The notes below the pieces were generated by a model that saw nothing but the letters and a program-made list of their open reading frames with translations, was not told where the DNA came from and did no database searches. The position numbers and the translations under genes are program-made. From an uncultured Roseburia sp. (lineage in GTDB: Bacteria > Bacillota > Clostridia > Lachnospirales > Lachnospiraceae), in contig CANRSX010000043.1 of NCBI GenBank assembly GCA_947642555.1, positions 1 through 37,014 of the forward strand: 37,014 nt of DNA. Direction: 5' to 3'. Below, one piece after another: positions 15,263 through 22,001 of this stretch (position 1 is the stretch's first letter; the number at the start of each line of letters is the position of its first letter).

Positions 15263-15335
15263 TTGTCATGGTACAGATATTGCCCTGTGGCCTGCATCTG
15301 ACCGGATGCGTCACGTTTGGGGCGTCCGCTGGTAT

Positions 15336-15614
15336 TTACAAACCAAACAGATCGGCATGGGTACCGGTACGGTCTAATCTTAGTTCGGTATCAGTCTGCC
15401 TGTATATGAGTAACCAGTCGGGCTCTATATGGCATTCCCGGTATCCAGAGTAATTGCCGCTCAGGTTATGCTCCCTGTTCTTTGGTGGCAATGGAGCAGG
15501 AATGCGGAGAGTGTCAATAACCTGTTGTAATAGTGCCATTTTACATCCACGTTTTATACAGGTCTTGAAATCCTTTTTGAATCTGGTGGAATATCGTACA
15601 TTAAGCATGATCAT
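15336..15614 (-). CDS. YafQ-family mRNA interferase toxin (type II)
   Basis: This 92-residue protein belongs to the RelE/YafQ superfamily of ribosome-dependent mRNA endonucleases. Family landmarks are a basic start (LNVRYSTRFKKDFKTCIKRG), LPPKNREHNLSGNYSGYRECHIEPDWLL split across strands, IYRQTDTELRLDRTGTHADLF, and conserved His residues in NREH, ECHIEPDW and GTHADL that fit the YafQ catalytic set. It follows its antitoxin gene with a 4-bp overlap, the usual order. The pair sits next to the integrase and a type I toxin, suggesting addiction functions that keep the element in the chromosome. Full length, no decay seen. Confidence 0.9.
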   Translation of the reverse strand: MIMLNVRYSTRFKKDFKTCIKRGCKMALLQQVIDTLRIPAPLPPKNREHNLSGNYSGYRECHIEPDWLLIYRQTDTELRLDRTGTHADLFGL

Positions 15615-15820
15615 TCCTCCATAAGTTCAGCAAACAAAGCTTCTGTGCTGCCGGTAAATAATGTGCCGCCGCCGTTCTCCAGTTCTTCCATTGAGGCTAT
15701 AGTCTCTGCATTGGGAATCTCTTCCGGTATGGCTGCTCCCTGTAAATATGAAATTACATAATACATTCTGCTTTCAGGTATCTGGTCAATCAGGTTTTTG
15801 GCTAATTCGCGGTTGCTCAT
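15611..15820 (-). CDS. Antitoxin partner of the YafQ-like toxin
   Basis: This 69-residue acidic protein lies immediately upstream of the toxin with an ATGA-type 4-bp overlap. The N terminus (MSNRELAKNLIDQIPESRMYY) is predicted helical and likely dimerises or binds DNA. The C-terminal half (ETIASMEELENGGG...ELMEE) is acidic and probably wraps the toxin. The sequence is not a clear RelB/DinJ match, so the call rests on position, size and charge. The ATG follows AACGGAGGTATATT. Confidence 0.75.
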   Translation of the reverse strand: MSNRELAKNLIDQIPESRMYYVISYLQGAAIPEEIPNAETIASMEELENGGGTLFTGSTEALFAELMEE

Positions 15821-15843
15821 AATATACCTCCGTTTTTATTGCT

Positions 15844-15881
15844 ATTATATGTGGTTCAGTGCAGTTATTATTGCATCACTG
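15844..15881 (-). promoter_or_regulatory. Promoter and possible operator of the type II toxin-antitoxin pair
   Basis: A -10 TATAAT on the minus strand (rc of 15844-15849) lies 24 bp before the antitoxin start. Upstream is a short dyad, CAGTG (15857-15861) and CACTG (15877-15881), around the -35 region. Such operons are usually repressed by their own complex; the dyad is a candidate site. The -35 is not clear. Confidence 0.45.
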
Positions 15882-15909
15882 TTGATTAGATGCACCTATT
15901 TATCTATGG

Positions 15910-16194
15910 TCACATAAGAATAAAATTTTTTACTTCTTTTGCCGTAATATCTCGCCCAAGAGCAATACTCGCCGCTTGGACGGGGGTAAATTTCAGGTGT
16001 TTTGCAAGTACATGCACATCAATTAAATCAAAATTTACGGGACGAGACTTTTTCTTCCTGAATGTCGTAAGGCTCATATTGAGATGATCTGCAAGAAATT
16101 CATCTGATATGGCATATCTTTCTTGATTCCCGGCTATGATTGCACGGATTATACGGTTCTGTTCTTCCAATGGTGATGGTTTAAGCTTTGGCAT
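15910..16194 (-). CDS. Small helix-turn-helix phage regulatory protein
   Basis: This 94-residue protein has a probable HTH in the segment YAISDEFLADHLNMSLTTFRKKKSRP (about 27-52, written here only as a location), where LADHLNMSLTTFRKKK reads as the turn and recognition helix. The second part (LAKHLKFTPVQAASIALG) resembles small phage regulators. The ATG follows AAAGGACACACTACT. It lies between the toxin-antitoxin pair and the hairpin array, on the same strand as the integrase, so it may regulate integrase expression or act as an excisionase. Function is not established. Confidence 0.6.
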   Translation of the reverse strand: MPKLKPSPLEEQNRIIRAIIAGNQERYAISDEFLADHLNMSLTTFRKKKSRPVNFDLIDVHVLAKHLKFTPVQAASIALGRDITAKEVKNFILM

Positions 16195-16268
16195 AGTAGT
16201 GTGTCCTTTCGAGAATGCATTTATTGATTACAGTTTTTGGTAGTTTGGCAGGAGCCAGTTTGGGTTTG

Positions 16269-16768
16269 AGGTGTTGCTGCTCCAGGATGGAACACCTCCA
16301 GGAGAGGTATCCCTAATGAGGATACCTTGGCTCCATGGAGAAGCTCCGGCAGATGCATCCAAGGTGGGTTCGTTTTGGCCCCTCCTTCAGGATGAAGCAC
16401 CTGCCCTGATTCCAGGGCCCCTCCCCCAAAACTGGTGCACCCCTGCCCCGGTTCAGGGCATCCCTGCGGGAAATTACCCGCCTCCACCCGGAAATTTCCG
16501 GTACCCCTCCCCGAAATTGCGGGGTACCCTGCCGGAAATTACCGGCTCCAGGATGGGCTCCCTTTGCCAGGGGGTCGGCGTTCTGCCGTGCCCACTTGTG
16601 GGGATGTTATGGCTCCCGCCCATACCTTTATCTTCTAACGTCATTGTCTCGTAAAGACGTTGGAGCCATTGTTGGCCCGGGCTCTGTTCCTCCCTGCTGA
16701 CGAATGAGCCCGTACCTGTGGGTACGCTTTCAAAGGTCGTGATTTACGACTCCCCTGAAATTCCGGGG
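16269..16768. repeat. Array of short hairpins with a recurring GAAATT loop
   Basis: This 0.57-kb gene-free stretch (16195-16768) is packed with perfect short stems: AGGTGTT/AACACCT (16269-16297), AGGTATCC/GGATACCT (16305-16327), GCCCTG/CAGGGC (16403-16418), TGCCC/GGGCA (16444-16460), AACGTC/GACGTT (16637-16661), CGTACC/GGTACG (16711-16726) and GTCGT/ACGAC (16736-16750). Four sit almost side by side and share a GAAATT centre while their stems differ: GCGGGAAATTACCCGC (16466-16481), CCGGAAATTTCCGG (16488-16501), CCCCGAAATTGCGGGG (16509-16524) and GCCGGAAATTACCGGC (16531-16546). A fifth, CCCCTGAAATTCCGGGG, lies at 16752-16768. Spacers are C- and T-rich. A frame of 127 codons runs through it but is not protein-like. 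Role unknown: structured RNA, DNA structure, or mobile hairpin repeats. Confidence 0.75.
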
Positions 16769-17803
16769 CTAGGCCTGGGGTGGGTCGTTTGGCTTGTTTT
16801 GGTATTCTGGAATTTTGGTTAGTAATTCTATTTGATCTATCGCTCTGTTTATTTGTGTGTGTGCCTTTATTCGTCCTTCTTCATTTAACATAGAAAACAG
16901 GGATTCAAAAATAGCACCTATTGTTTTTACAGATTTATCTAAATAATTATGCCACCATTCGATTTCATCAGATGTCAACTTTTCTCCGTCATTTATCTTT
17001 TTCTTTATGCGATTAAAATATATGTCATCGAGTTGAGTATCAGTCGTAATCTCAGAATAACGTAATTCCTCAATACGTTTGACCGCTGTTTTCCTTCCAA
17101 TTTCATTCAATTCGCTATATGTGTTTAATATATCCCTTAATTGAACAGCAACAACTTCTTGCTCTTGTGTCATTATCCAGTCTTCGCTAAGTAACGAATG
17201 AAATAAAACATAAGCTTCCGTTTGGGCATTTGACCTACTGGCACATGTGAATTTAGGAGCTTTACCTAGAAAAGGTTCGTTTGAGATTGGATAGTCTATA
17301 TTTTTTTTGCTGAAAAATCGAGGAGCTGATTTAATAGCTTTTTCCTGTGCTATTGCTTCTTTATCATTATTATCAATGCCTTTTTTATGTTTTTTATTTC
17401 CGTAATAAAGATACAATAAGGATGTGCCAAAATAATCAGCAATTCTTTCTATTATATGAAAATACGGTTCGCGTTTTCCATTTTCCCAATTAACAATATT
17501 TTGTTCTTTTACATGAAGTTCTCTTGCAAGTTCCTTTTGGGTAAGGTTGCGTTCAGTCCGTAGTTCCTCTAAGGCATTTGAAAAATATGGTATTCGTCTA
17601 TTTATATAAAGACTTTCGTCAATATCAGAAACTTGGCAATTAAGAGCATCAGCTATTTTCTTTTTGGTTTCTAGTTTTGGTTGCCGTTTTCCAGATTCAT
17701 ATTGCGAAATAAGTTGAGGAGAACACCCCATAATATCAGCTATTTGTTGTAATGTCATTCCTTTTTCTTTGCGTATGTTTCGTATATTGTTCCCAATGCT
17801 CAT
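16769..17803 (-). CDS. Double-HTH XRE-family repressor
   Basis: This ~344-residue protein has two tandem XRE-type HTH domains: IRNIRKEKGMTLQQIADIMG...LISQYESGKRQP (about 5-40) and LRTERNLTQKELARELHVKEQNIVNWENGKREP (about 82-115). A long C-terminal part with coiled, charged helices has no recognised domain or peptidase motif, so it is not a LexA-type self-cleaving repressor. It faces the Cro-like gene across three operators, the layout of a lysogeny switch (or Stl-like master repressor in satellites). I prefer the ATG at 17803 (AGGCGGTGA 8 nt upstream) over a GTG at 17815. The gene is strikingly A+T-rich compared with the hairpin array beside it. Confidence 0.88.
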   Translation of the reverse strand: MSIGNNIRNIRKEKGMTLQQIADIMGCSPQLISQYESGKRQPKLETKKKIADALNCQVSDIDESLYINRRIPYFSNALEELRTERNLTQKELARELHVKEQNIVNWENGKREPYFHIIERIADYFGTSLLYLYYGNKKHKKGIDNNDKEAIAQEKAIKSAPRFFSKKNIDYPISNEPFLGKAPKFTCASRSNAQTEAYVLFHSLLSEDWIMTQEQEVVAVQLRDILNTYSELNEIGRKTAVKRIEELRYSEITTDTQLDDIYFNRIKKKINDGEKLTSDEIEWWHNYLDKSVKTIGAIFESLFSMLNEEGRIKAHTQINRAIDQIELLTKIPEYQNKPNDPPQA

Positions 17804-17829
17804 TTTTGTTTTCACCGCCTATCAAAATG

Positions 17830-17927
17830 AGTATACCAAATAATCAGCGAAAAATAAAGCAAATGATTAAAAAGTTCTTGACTTAAAGCAAATGATTGAT
17901 ATAATGGAATTATAAAGCAAATGCTTT
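17830..17927. promoter_or_regulatory. Lysogeny switch: three operators spaced 29 bp and divergent promoters
   Basis: AAAGCAAATGATT occurs at 17856-17868 and 17885-17897, and the perfect palindrome AAAGCAAATGCTTT at 17914-17927. Start-to-start spacing is 29 bp both times. The rightward promoter is TTGACT (17878-17883) and TATAAT (17900-17905), 16 bp apart, with the second operator inside its spacer and the third at the start site. A leftward -10 TATACT (rc of 17830-17835) could serve the repressor. Occupied operators would block the early genes, as in cI/Cro-type switches. Confidence 0.82.
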
Positions 17928-17964
17928 AAAAAGTCAAATAGAAATTTTTAGGAAGGAGAACAGC

Positions 17965-18174
17965 ATGAAATTAAAACTTGACACAAAGAAAATCTACCTT
18001 GCAATGGCAGAGCATGGCATCACAGCCGCAGAGATAGCCAAACAGGGTGGCGTAAGCCAGCAGGCGGTGTCCAATGCACTGAACGGCAATCGGATAGGAA
18101 AAGTTAAGGTAGTTCCGGCATTTTGTGAGTCGCTAGGTTTTTCAGCCGAAGATATTGTAATCATCGAAGATTAA
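17965..18174 (+). CDS. Cro-like XRE-family regulator
   Basis: This 69-residue protein is essentially one HTH domain: IYLAMAEHGITAAEIAKQGG followed by VSQQAVSNALNGNRIGKVKVV as the recognition part. It is the first rightward gene after the operator cluster and is divergent from the double-HTH repressor, the place of a Cro protein. It probably binds the 29-bp-spaced operators to shut off repressor synthesis. The ATG follows GGAAGGAGAACAGC, a strong site. Confidence 0.85.
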   Translation: MKLKLDTKKIYLAMAEHGITAAEIAKQGGVSQQAVSNALNGNRIGKVKVVPAFCESLGFSAEDIVIIED

Positions 18175-18191
18175 GGAAAGGAGAACGGACA

Positions 18192-18485
18192 ATGGCAAAA
18201 GTATTCAGAGATTATGCAGAGGTAAATGAGAAGTTGTTAGAGGGATTCATGGTAGCGGAGGTTCTCACCGGAATCAATGCACAGGACAGCGGCATGATGA
18301 TGGGCTTGGAGCGGACGATTGATAACGTGACCATCGGTATTGATGTGAGTTATGATCCTGATTGCAGAGAGGGTGAAACGCCGCTCATGGTATCAGAGGA
18401 ATATGTGAAGCATATCAATGAGACTCCGAAAGAGCCGGAAAAGAAGGTCTGCCAGTGGATTGGCGTATTAGAAAACAACAATTGA
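18192..18485 (+). CDS. Small early protein of unknown function
   Basis: This 97-residue acidic soluble protein (MAKVFRDYAEVNEKLLEGFM...) lies 17 bp after the Cro-like gene, with AAAGGAGAACGGACA before the ATG. It has no membrane segment or motif I recognise. Strong ribosome binding and tight spacing support a real early gene cotranscribed with its neighbours. Confidence 0.7.
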   Translation: MAKVFRDYAEVNEKLLEGFMVAEVLTGINAQDSGMMMGLERTIDNVTIGIDVSYDPDCREGETPLMVSEEYVKHINETPKEPEKKVCQWIGVLENNN

Positions 18486-18539
18486 AGCTGGTCGACGTTC
18501 AGAGGTAGACGGGAGTAATCTTATGATGAGAGGATATTG

Positions 18540-18803
18540 ATGCAAAGGACGGTGAGTTATATGGGAATGGTCTGTGCAAAGTATGAAGAAATGATCTCGA
18601 TCATGTGCAACAGCTGTCTGTCTCCCCGGCAGATCGCGGAGAAAGCCGGGGTATCCACAAGTGCTGTCTATCGTATCCGGGCGGGCTACCTGGTCAAAAT
18701 GGAGATCATGGGAAAGGTATGCGCTGCTTTGGGTGTAAAATGCGAGGATGTACTGGATTATGAGCGCATGGAGCGGTACAGGAAGGAGCGGAAGGAGAAA
18801 TAG
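18540..18803 (+). CDS. Small HTH protein, early region
   Basis: This ~87-residue protein carries a compact HTH: CLSPRQIAEKAGVSTSAVYRIRAGY, then a dimer-like helix MGKVCAALGVKCEDVLDYERM and a basic tail RYRKERKEK. It resembles XRE-type regulators of prophage early operons and may be a second Cro-like or activator protein. Starts at a TTG (18537), ATG (18540) or an internal ATG near 18561 are all possible; I use 18540 behind AGAGGATATTG. The last base of its stop codon is the first base of the next gene's GTG start. Confidence 0.68.
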   Translation: MQRTVSYMGMVCAKYEEMISIMCNSCLSPRQIAEKAGVSTSAVYRIRAGYLVKMEIMGKVCAALGVKCEDVLDYERMERYRKERKEK

Positions 18804-19129
18804 TGGCAAACAAGGAAGAATTTCTGCTGGAGCTAGACCGCGATACCTTCTGCGGATACGACTGGTGCCGGCATCTGTACGCCTATCAGTATGCGGATCC
18901 TGCATTTTTAGAACAGGTATATGCACGGCTGGATGAACTGAATCGGCACCGTGTAAAATCCATTTATGCGCTGTATCTTCGCCTTGAGACAGAATACTGG
19001 AGCAGACAGGAGCGGGAGGCCGGTGAATGGCTGGTAAAAAGAATAGAAAGAGACTATGAAAGGCAGGTGAGGAAAAACGCAGACAGAAGAACGGCGCAGT
19101 TTTCTGCTGGGCTTCCACAAGATTGGTAA
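18803..19129 (+). CDS. Helical protein of unknown function, early region
   Basis: This 108-residue protein starts with GTG at 18803, overlapping the previous stop by one base, behind GGAAGGAGAAATA. It is rich in charged and aromatic residues (RDTFCGYDWCRHLYAY, LRLETEYWSRQEREAGEW) and predicted mostly helical. No family is recognised. Its 3' end (from 19071) overlaps an open stretch in the reading frame of the helicase gene, which leaves both the end of this gene and the start of the next slightly uncertain. Confidence 0.6.
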   Translation: MANKEEFLLELDRDTFCGYDWCRHLYAYQYADPAFLEQVYARLDELNRHRVKSIYALYLRLETEYWSRQEREAGEWLVKRIERDYERQVRKNADRRTAQFSAGLPQDW

Positions 19130-19151
19130 GAATGATAAACCGTATGATATT

Positions 19152-20459
19152 TTGGACAATGCAATTGCTGACTACATAATTGAGAATGAACATATTATCG
19201 TCATAGCGGGAAAGCCTTACATTTATAAGGATGGAGTTTATAAAAGTGACGAGGATGGGAATATTCTCCGCTACCTTATAAAATCCATGATACTGGAAGA
19301 TCTGATTACAATAGGAAGAATTAACCGGGTGTTCCAGCTGATTATTACGAATCATAAACTGAAAGTTGATGTGGATGATTTAAACAGACATCCGAGGGAC
19401 TGGATTAATTTTCATAACGGATTTCTCGATGTGAGAAATATGAAAATGATGGAGCATTCCCCGGAATACCTGTCGATTAATCAGATTCCGCATGATTTTC
19501 AGACAGACAGGATTGTTCCGGATGATTCCGTAGTGCCGGAATTCCTGAAAGGGATTATCTGTAATGAAGATGATTATGAAATGCTACTGGAATATATCGG
19601 TTACTGTATGACAACAGATACCGGCCTGCAGAAATTCCTGGTGATTACCGGACCGGGAGGAACCGGAAAAAGTACGTTGATACGGCTGATCAATAATGCC
19701 ATGGGGAAAGAGAATATAAGCGGTCTGTCGTTGCAGGATCTGAATGAACGGTTTAATGCGACAAACCTTTTTGGCAAGCTGCTGAATTCATGCGCAGACA
19801 TTTCGAGTAAGGCGATGGAGCAGGTGGATATTATCAAAAAAATCACGGGCGAAGATTTGGTCAAAGGCGAGTATAAGGGCGGGGCGGTATTCTTTTTTAA
19901 GAGCTATGCGAAGCTGATGTTTTCGGCGAATGAGATACCGGTATCACTTGACGATAAGACGAATGCATATTACCGGCGCTTTCTGATCATCAAAATAGAT
20001 AAACGGTGTCATGAGATCGATCATTTGGAAGAACGGCTGAATGAATCTTCTGACGACTTTATTTATCTGTCAGTAATGGCGTTACAGAGGATGTATCAGA
20101 GGGGAAAACTGAATGAGAGTCAGAACAGCCTGGATAATGTGATGGAGCTGTATATGGCGAGCGATACGGTGATGTCGTTTCTTACAGAAGAGATGACCGT
20201 GGGTGCAGATTTTAAAGTCGAGAGGTGCAGATTTTATGAAGAGTATAGCAGATATTGTGAAGACAATGATCGTCATCCGCTAACACGAAATGGCTTTTTT
20301 AAAAACGTGAGAAACAAGGGGTATAAAGAGCTACAATCGCACGGAAAGCGCTATTTTAAAGGGCTTAAGTATAAGGACAGCGATTTTATACCGGTGCAGG
20401 GAGAAATACCATTCAATCAGATGGGTGCAGAAAAAGCAGATATTTCTAAGTTCAAATAA
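19152..20459 (+). CDS. D5-like SF3 helicase (phage/plasmid primase C-terminal type)
   Basis: This 435-residue replication protein has a D5_N-like N-terminal half (YIYKDGVYK..., INFHNGFLDV) and an SF3 ATPase with Walker A GPGGTGKSTLIRL (167-174 core), a following acidic region LLNSCADIS, and the sensor-type segment YAKLMFSANEIPVSLDD. The C-terminal winged helix is typical (DFKVERCRFYEEYSRYCEDN). It would unwind element DNA after excision, like Rep/Pri proteins of phage satellites. No separate primase domain is present. The listed TTG start has no ribosome site. The frame is open from 19071, with homologous-looking residues (KIGKNDKPYDIL) before the TTG, so the true N terminus may lie upstream or depend on coupling. 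Confidence 0.88.
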   Translation: MDNAIADYIIENEHIIVIAGKPYIYKDGVYKSDEDGNILRYLIKSMILEDLITIGRINRVFQLIITNHKLKVDVDDLNRHPRDWINFHNGFLDVRNMKMMEHSPEYLSINQIPHDFQTDRIVPDDSVVPEFLKGIICNEDDYEMLLEYIGYCMTTDTGLQKFLVITGPGGTGKSTLIRLINNAMGKENISGLSLQDLNERFNATNLFGKLLNSCADISSKAMEQVDIIKKITGEDLVKGEYKGGAVFFFKSYAKLMFSANEIPVSLDDKTNAYYRRFLIIKIDKRCHEIDHLEERLNESSDDFIYLSVMALQRMYQRGKLNESQNSLDNVMELYMASDTVMSFLTEEMTVGADFKVERCRFYEEYSRYCEDNDRHPLTRNGFFKNVRNKGYKELQSHGKRYFKGLKYKDSDFIPVQGEIPFNQMGAEKADISKFK

Positions 20460-20550
20460 ATATGTAAAAAAGCTAAATGAGGATATATATCAAAATATAT
20501 ATGGAGTTGAGAAAAAGTGTTTTTTCTGCACCCATAAGAAAAGGAGATTT

Positions 20551-20808
20551 ATGAATAATCAGAAACTAAAAACAGTATATACATTGTTCTCGGACTGCTG
20601 GAAGCTGTTCAAAAGATTCATTGATGCCGAATCAGACGAGCAGTGGCAGGAGTGTACGGAGGAAGCTGCAAGGATTGTGGAGCGATACGGAGAGGGCACA
20701 AGGCCACTGGTTCTTGATACACTGGAATTGCTGGAAAATACAAAGAAGGAAATGCAGAATGAAAAAGTTCAGCAGTTTCGACCATCAGTCAGAAAGGAGG
20801 GCGCATGA
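20551..20808 (+). CDS. Small acidic protein of unknown function
   Basis: This 85-residue helical protein (MNNQKLKTVYTLFSDCWKLF...) starts at an ATG behind AAAAGGAGATTT, 90 bp after the helicase. A longer in-frame ORF from 20425 overlaps the helicase end and lacks a ribosome site. The next gene overlaps by 4 bp (ATGA), so translation is probably coupled. No family recognised. Confidence 0.65.
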   Translation: MNNQKLKTVYTLFSDCWKLFKRFIDAESDEQWQECTEEAARIVERYGEGTRPLVLDTLELLENTKKEMQNEKVQQFRPSVRKEGA

Positions 20809-20996
20809 GCGAGGAATTATTGACCCGGATTGCGGTTGCTTTGGAATCCATCAACGCAGGCCTGGAGAGCATCAGCGATTCACTGTCGGATGCATCTGTA
20901 ACACTGGACAGCATTGACAAGACTTTGGATAAGTGTACCTGCACGAACGGGAAAAACAGTTTTTTATGTATCACAGGCAACATTATGACAAATTGA
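20805..20996 (+). CDS. Small coiled-coil protein of unknown function
   Basis: This 63-residue protein has heptad-like repeats with ESINAGLESISDSLSDAS and LDSIDKTLDKC, then a Cys pair (CTC) and a polar tail. GAAAGGAGGGCGC precedes the ATG. It overlaps the previous gene by 4 bp. It resembles small prophage coiled-coil proteins of unknown role. Confidence 0.6.
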   Translation: MSEELLTRIAVALESINAGLESISDSLSDASVTLDSIDKTLDKCTCTNGKNSFLCITGNIMTN

Positions 20997-21005
20997 AACG
21001 CCCCA

Positions 21006-21084
21006 TTGATACTGCAATATCAACAGGGCAAAAGCACAGCCGGAGCCGTAACCAATACATGATTATTGTACCACGGCTTTCCGG
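21006..21084 (+). other. Structured leader between small genes and the ParB-like gene
   Basis: Two strong stems fill the 104-bp gap. TTGATA (21006-21011) pairs with TATCAA (21018-21023). CCGG plus AGCCGT (21040-21049) pair with ACGGCT and CCGG (21073-21084), with AATA/TATT inside. No T-rich tail follows, so it is not a simple terminator. It may be a leader structure or RNA processing site before the gene at 21101. Confidence 0.5.
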
Positions 21085-21100
21085 GGAAAGGAAGTAAAAA

Positions 21101-21829
21101 ATGAGATATCCACTGACAACAGAGCAGTTACAGTCTGCGGGATTTGATATGAATATGGAAATGGATTTTATCACGGCCTTTATCAGGGTGATAAACAACA
21201 TTTATGAGAAAAGCCGGAGAATGAAGCGGACAGGCATCTGTTTCACACCGGATCTGCTGAAAGAGCAGTGCGAAAAGGTGTATGGTGCAGAGTATGACAA
21301 CAAGGAGGACAATATGTTTTTTGAGGTTTTGACGGAATATGCAAATGACGCAAACCGGCAGGGAGCGGAAGCATCCGGGGCTGTGGAGTACGTACCTGTT
21401 GATGCGATAGGGATTTATTCTTGCTTTGCAGCGCATGAGCCGGAACCGGAGAAGATGCAGCAGAAAGAACAGTATTTTCTGGAAAACGGAATCTTACAGT
21501 CGCAGATCATCCTCGACAGCCGGGGCAATCTGATTGACGGTTACATAAGCTTTTTATTGGCAAAGAAGTATGGCATCAGAAGCGTGCCGGTCCGGTATGG
21601 TAAACGGCAGATCATACAGGCGACCCATAAGCCGGGTGGAAGGCTGTATTCCTGGGAACTGCCGGGGCTTCTCATTGACCGGATTTCTATCGGGGAGAGG
21701 GTGCTTGTACATACGAAAAGCGGCGTCAGGACCGTTATAGTAAAGGAAGTGGAAGATTATGCAGGACATGAGCCGGAAGCATTTGGAATGGTGATCAGGG
21801 CAAGGAGACGGGGAGGTGCGACAAAGTGA
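21101..21829 (+). CDS. ParB/sulfiredoxin-like domain protein
   Basis: This 242-residue protein has an N-terminal helical part (~1-85) and a middle region resembling the ParB N-terminal fold: VPVDAIGIYSCF, then QIILDSRGNLIDGYISFLLAKKYGIRSVPVRYG, where DSRGNLIDGY corresponds to the family's DGxHR-like motif. The C-terminal ~70 residues (LLIDRISIGERVLVHTKSGVRTVIV) look like a small beta domain seen in phage-encoded relatives. Possible roles are DNA binding or nicking in replication, or partition; none is proven. The stop overlaps the next small gene's GTG. Confidence 0.65.
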   Translation: MRYPLTTEQLQSAGFDMNMEMDFITAFIRVINNIYEKSRRMKRTGICFTPDLLKEQCEKVYGAEYDNKEDNMFFEVLTEYANDANRQGAEASGAVEYVPVDAIGIYSCFAAHEPEPEKMQQKEQYFLENGILQSQIILDSRGNLIDGYISFLLAKKYGIRSVPVRYGKRQIIQATHKPGGRLYSWELPGLLIDRISIGERVLVHTKSGVRTVIVKEVEDYAGHEPEAFGMVIRARRRGGATK

Positions 21830-21996
21830 ACATGGAAATAGATGAAGTCATTTTAAAAAGTGCAATGAACAGGAGAGAGCCTATGAGTTTCGAACGCCTG
21901 AAATTTCTCTGCTATTTTATCGCCGGGATGGTTGCGGAGGTTCTAGGCTTTGTCCTTGTACTTGTAATTGTCCTTTGTATGGCCGGTGTGCTGTAG
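21826..21996 (+). CDS. Small single-helix membrane protein (56 aa)
   Basis: A frame from GTG (21826) or ATG (21832) to TAG (21994-21996) encodes MNMEIDEVILKSAMNRREPM, then SFERLKFLCYFIAGMVAEV and a long hydrophobic stretch (LGFVLVLVIVLCMAGVL). It overlaps the ParB-like stop by 4 bp and has GGGAGGTGCGACAAA in front. One membrane helix reaches the C terminus. It could be a holin-like or inhibitory peptide, but it lacks the usual features of a holin operon and no endolysin is present. Function unknown. Confidence 0.6.
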   Translation: MNMEIDEVILKSAMNRREPMSFERLKFLCYFIAGMVAEVLGFVLVLVIVLCMAGVL

Positions 21997-22001
21997 CAGC
22001 G

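Larger units (their letters stand above)
14989..15263. repeat. 27-nt inverted repeats bracketing the TxpA-like toxin-antitoxin locus
   Basis: The arms are 14989-15015 and 15237-15263. They are reverse complements with 25 of 27 positions matching (the two middle bases differ). Each arm holds a TATAAT box, the expected start site and GGGAGCCGG, so the converging transcripts begin with nearly the same sequence. The -35 regions outside the arms differ: TTGAAA for the antisense RNA, no clear match for the toxin. Confidence 0.8.

Noticed and set aside
16466..16546. GAAATT-centred units as a CRISPR array
   Set aside because: Only the 6-bp centre is constant and stems differ. There are no unique spacers of uniform length.
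16271..16654. 127-codon plus-strand frame and an 88-codon minus-strand frame in the hairpin array
   Set aside because: Translations are Pro/Gly/Leu-rich products of palindromic repeats and have no ribosome site. The DNA-level stems explain the region better.
16195..16768. Assignment of the hairpin region to a known large phage RNA such as ROOL or GOLLD
   Set aside because: Size and prophage location would fit, but I cannot recall or align the consensus well enough, and the strand is undetermined.
17856..17927. Three short repeats at regular 29-bp spacing resembling a tiny CRISPR array
   Set aside because: Repeats are only 13-14 bp, the third is a palindromic operator variant, the intervals contain promoter boxes, and no cas genes are near.
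18468..19355. 295-codon minus-strand frame across the early region
   Set aside because: It is antisense to three small genes with good ribosome sites and the helicase start, and shows no recognisable domain.
21826..21996. Holin call for the small membrane protein
   Set aside because: It has a single helix, no endolysin is in the element, and it sits in the early region rather than a lysis cassette.
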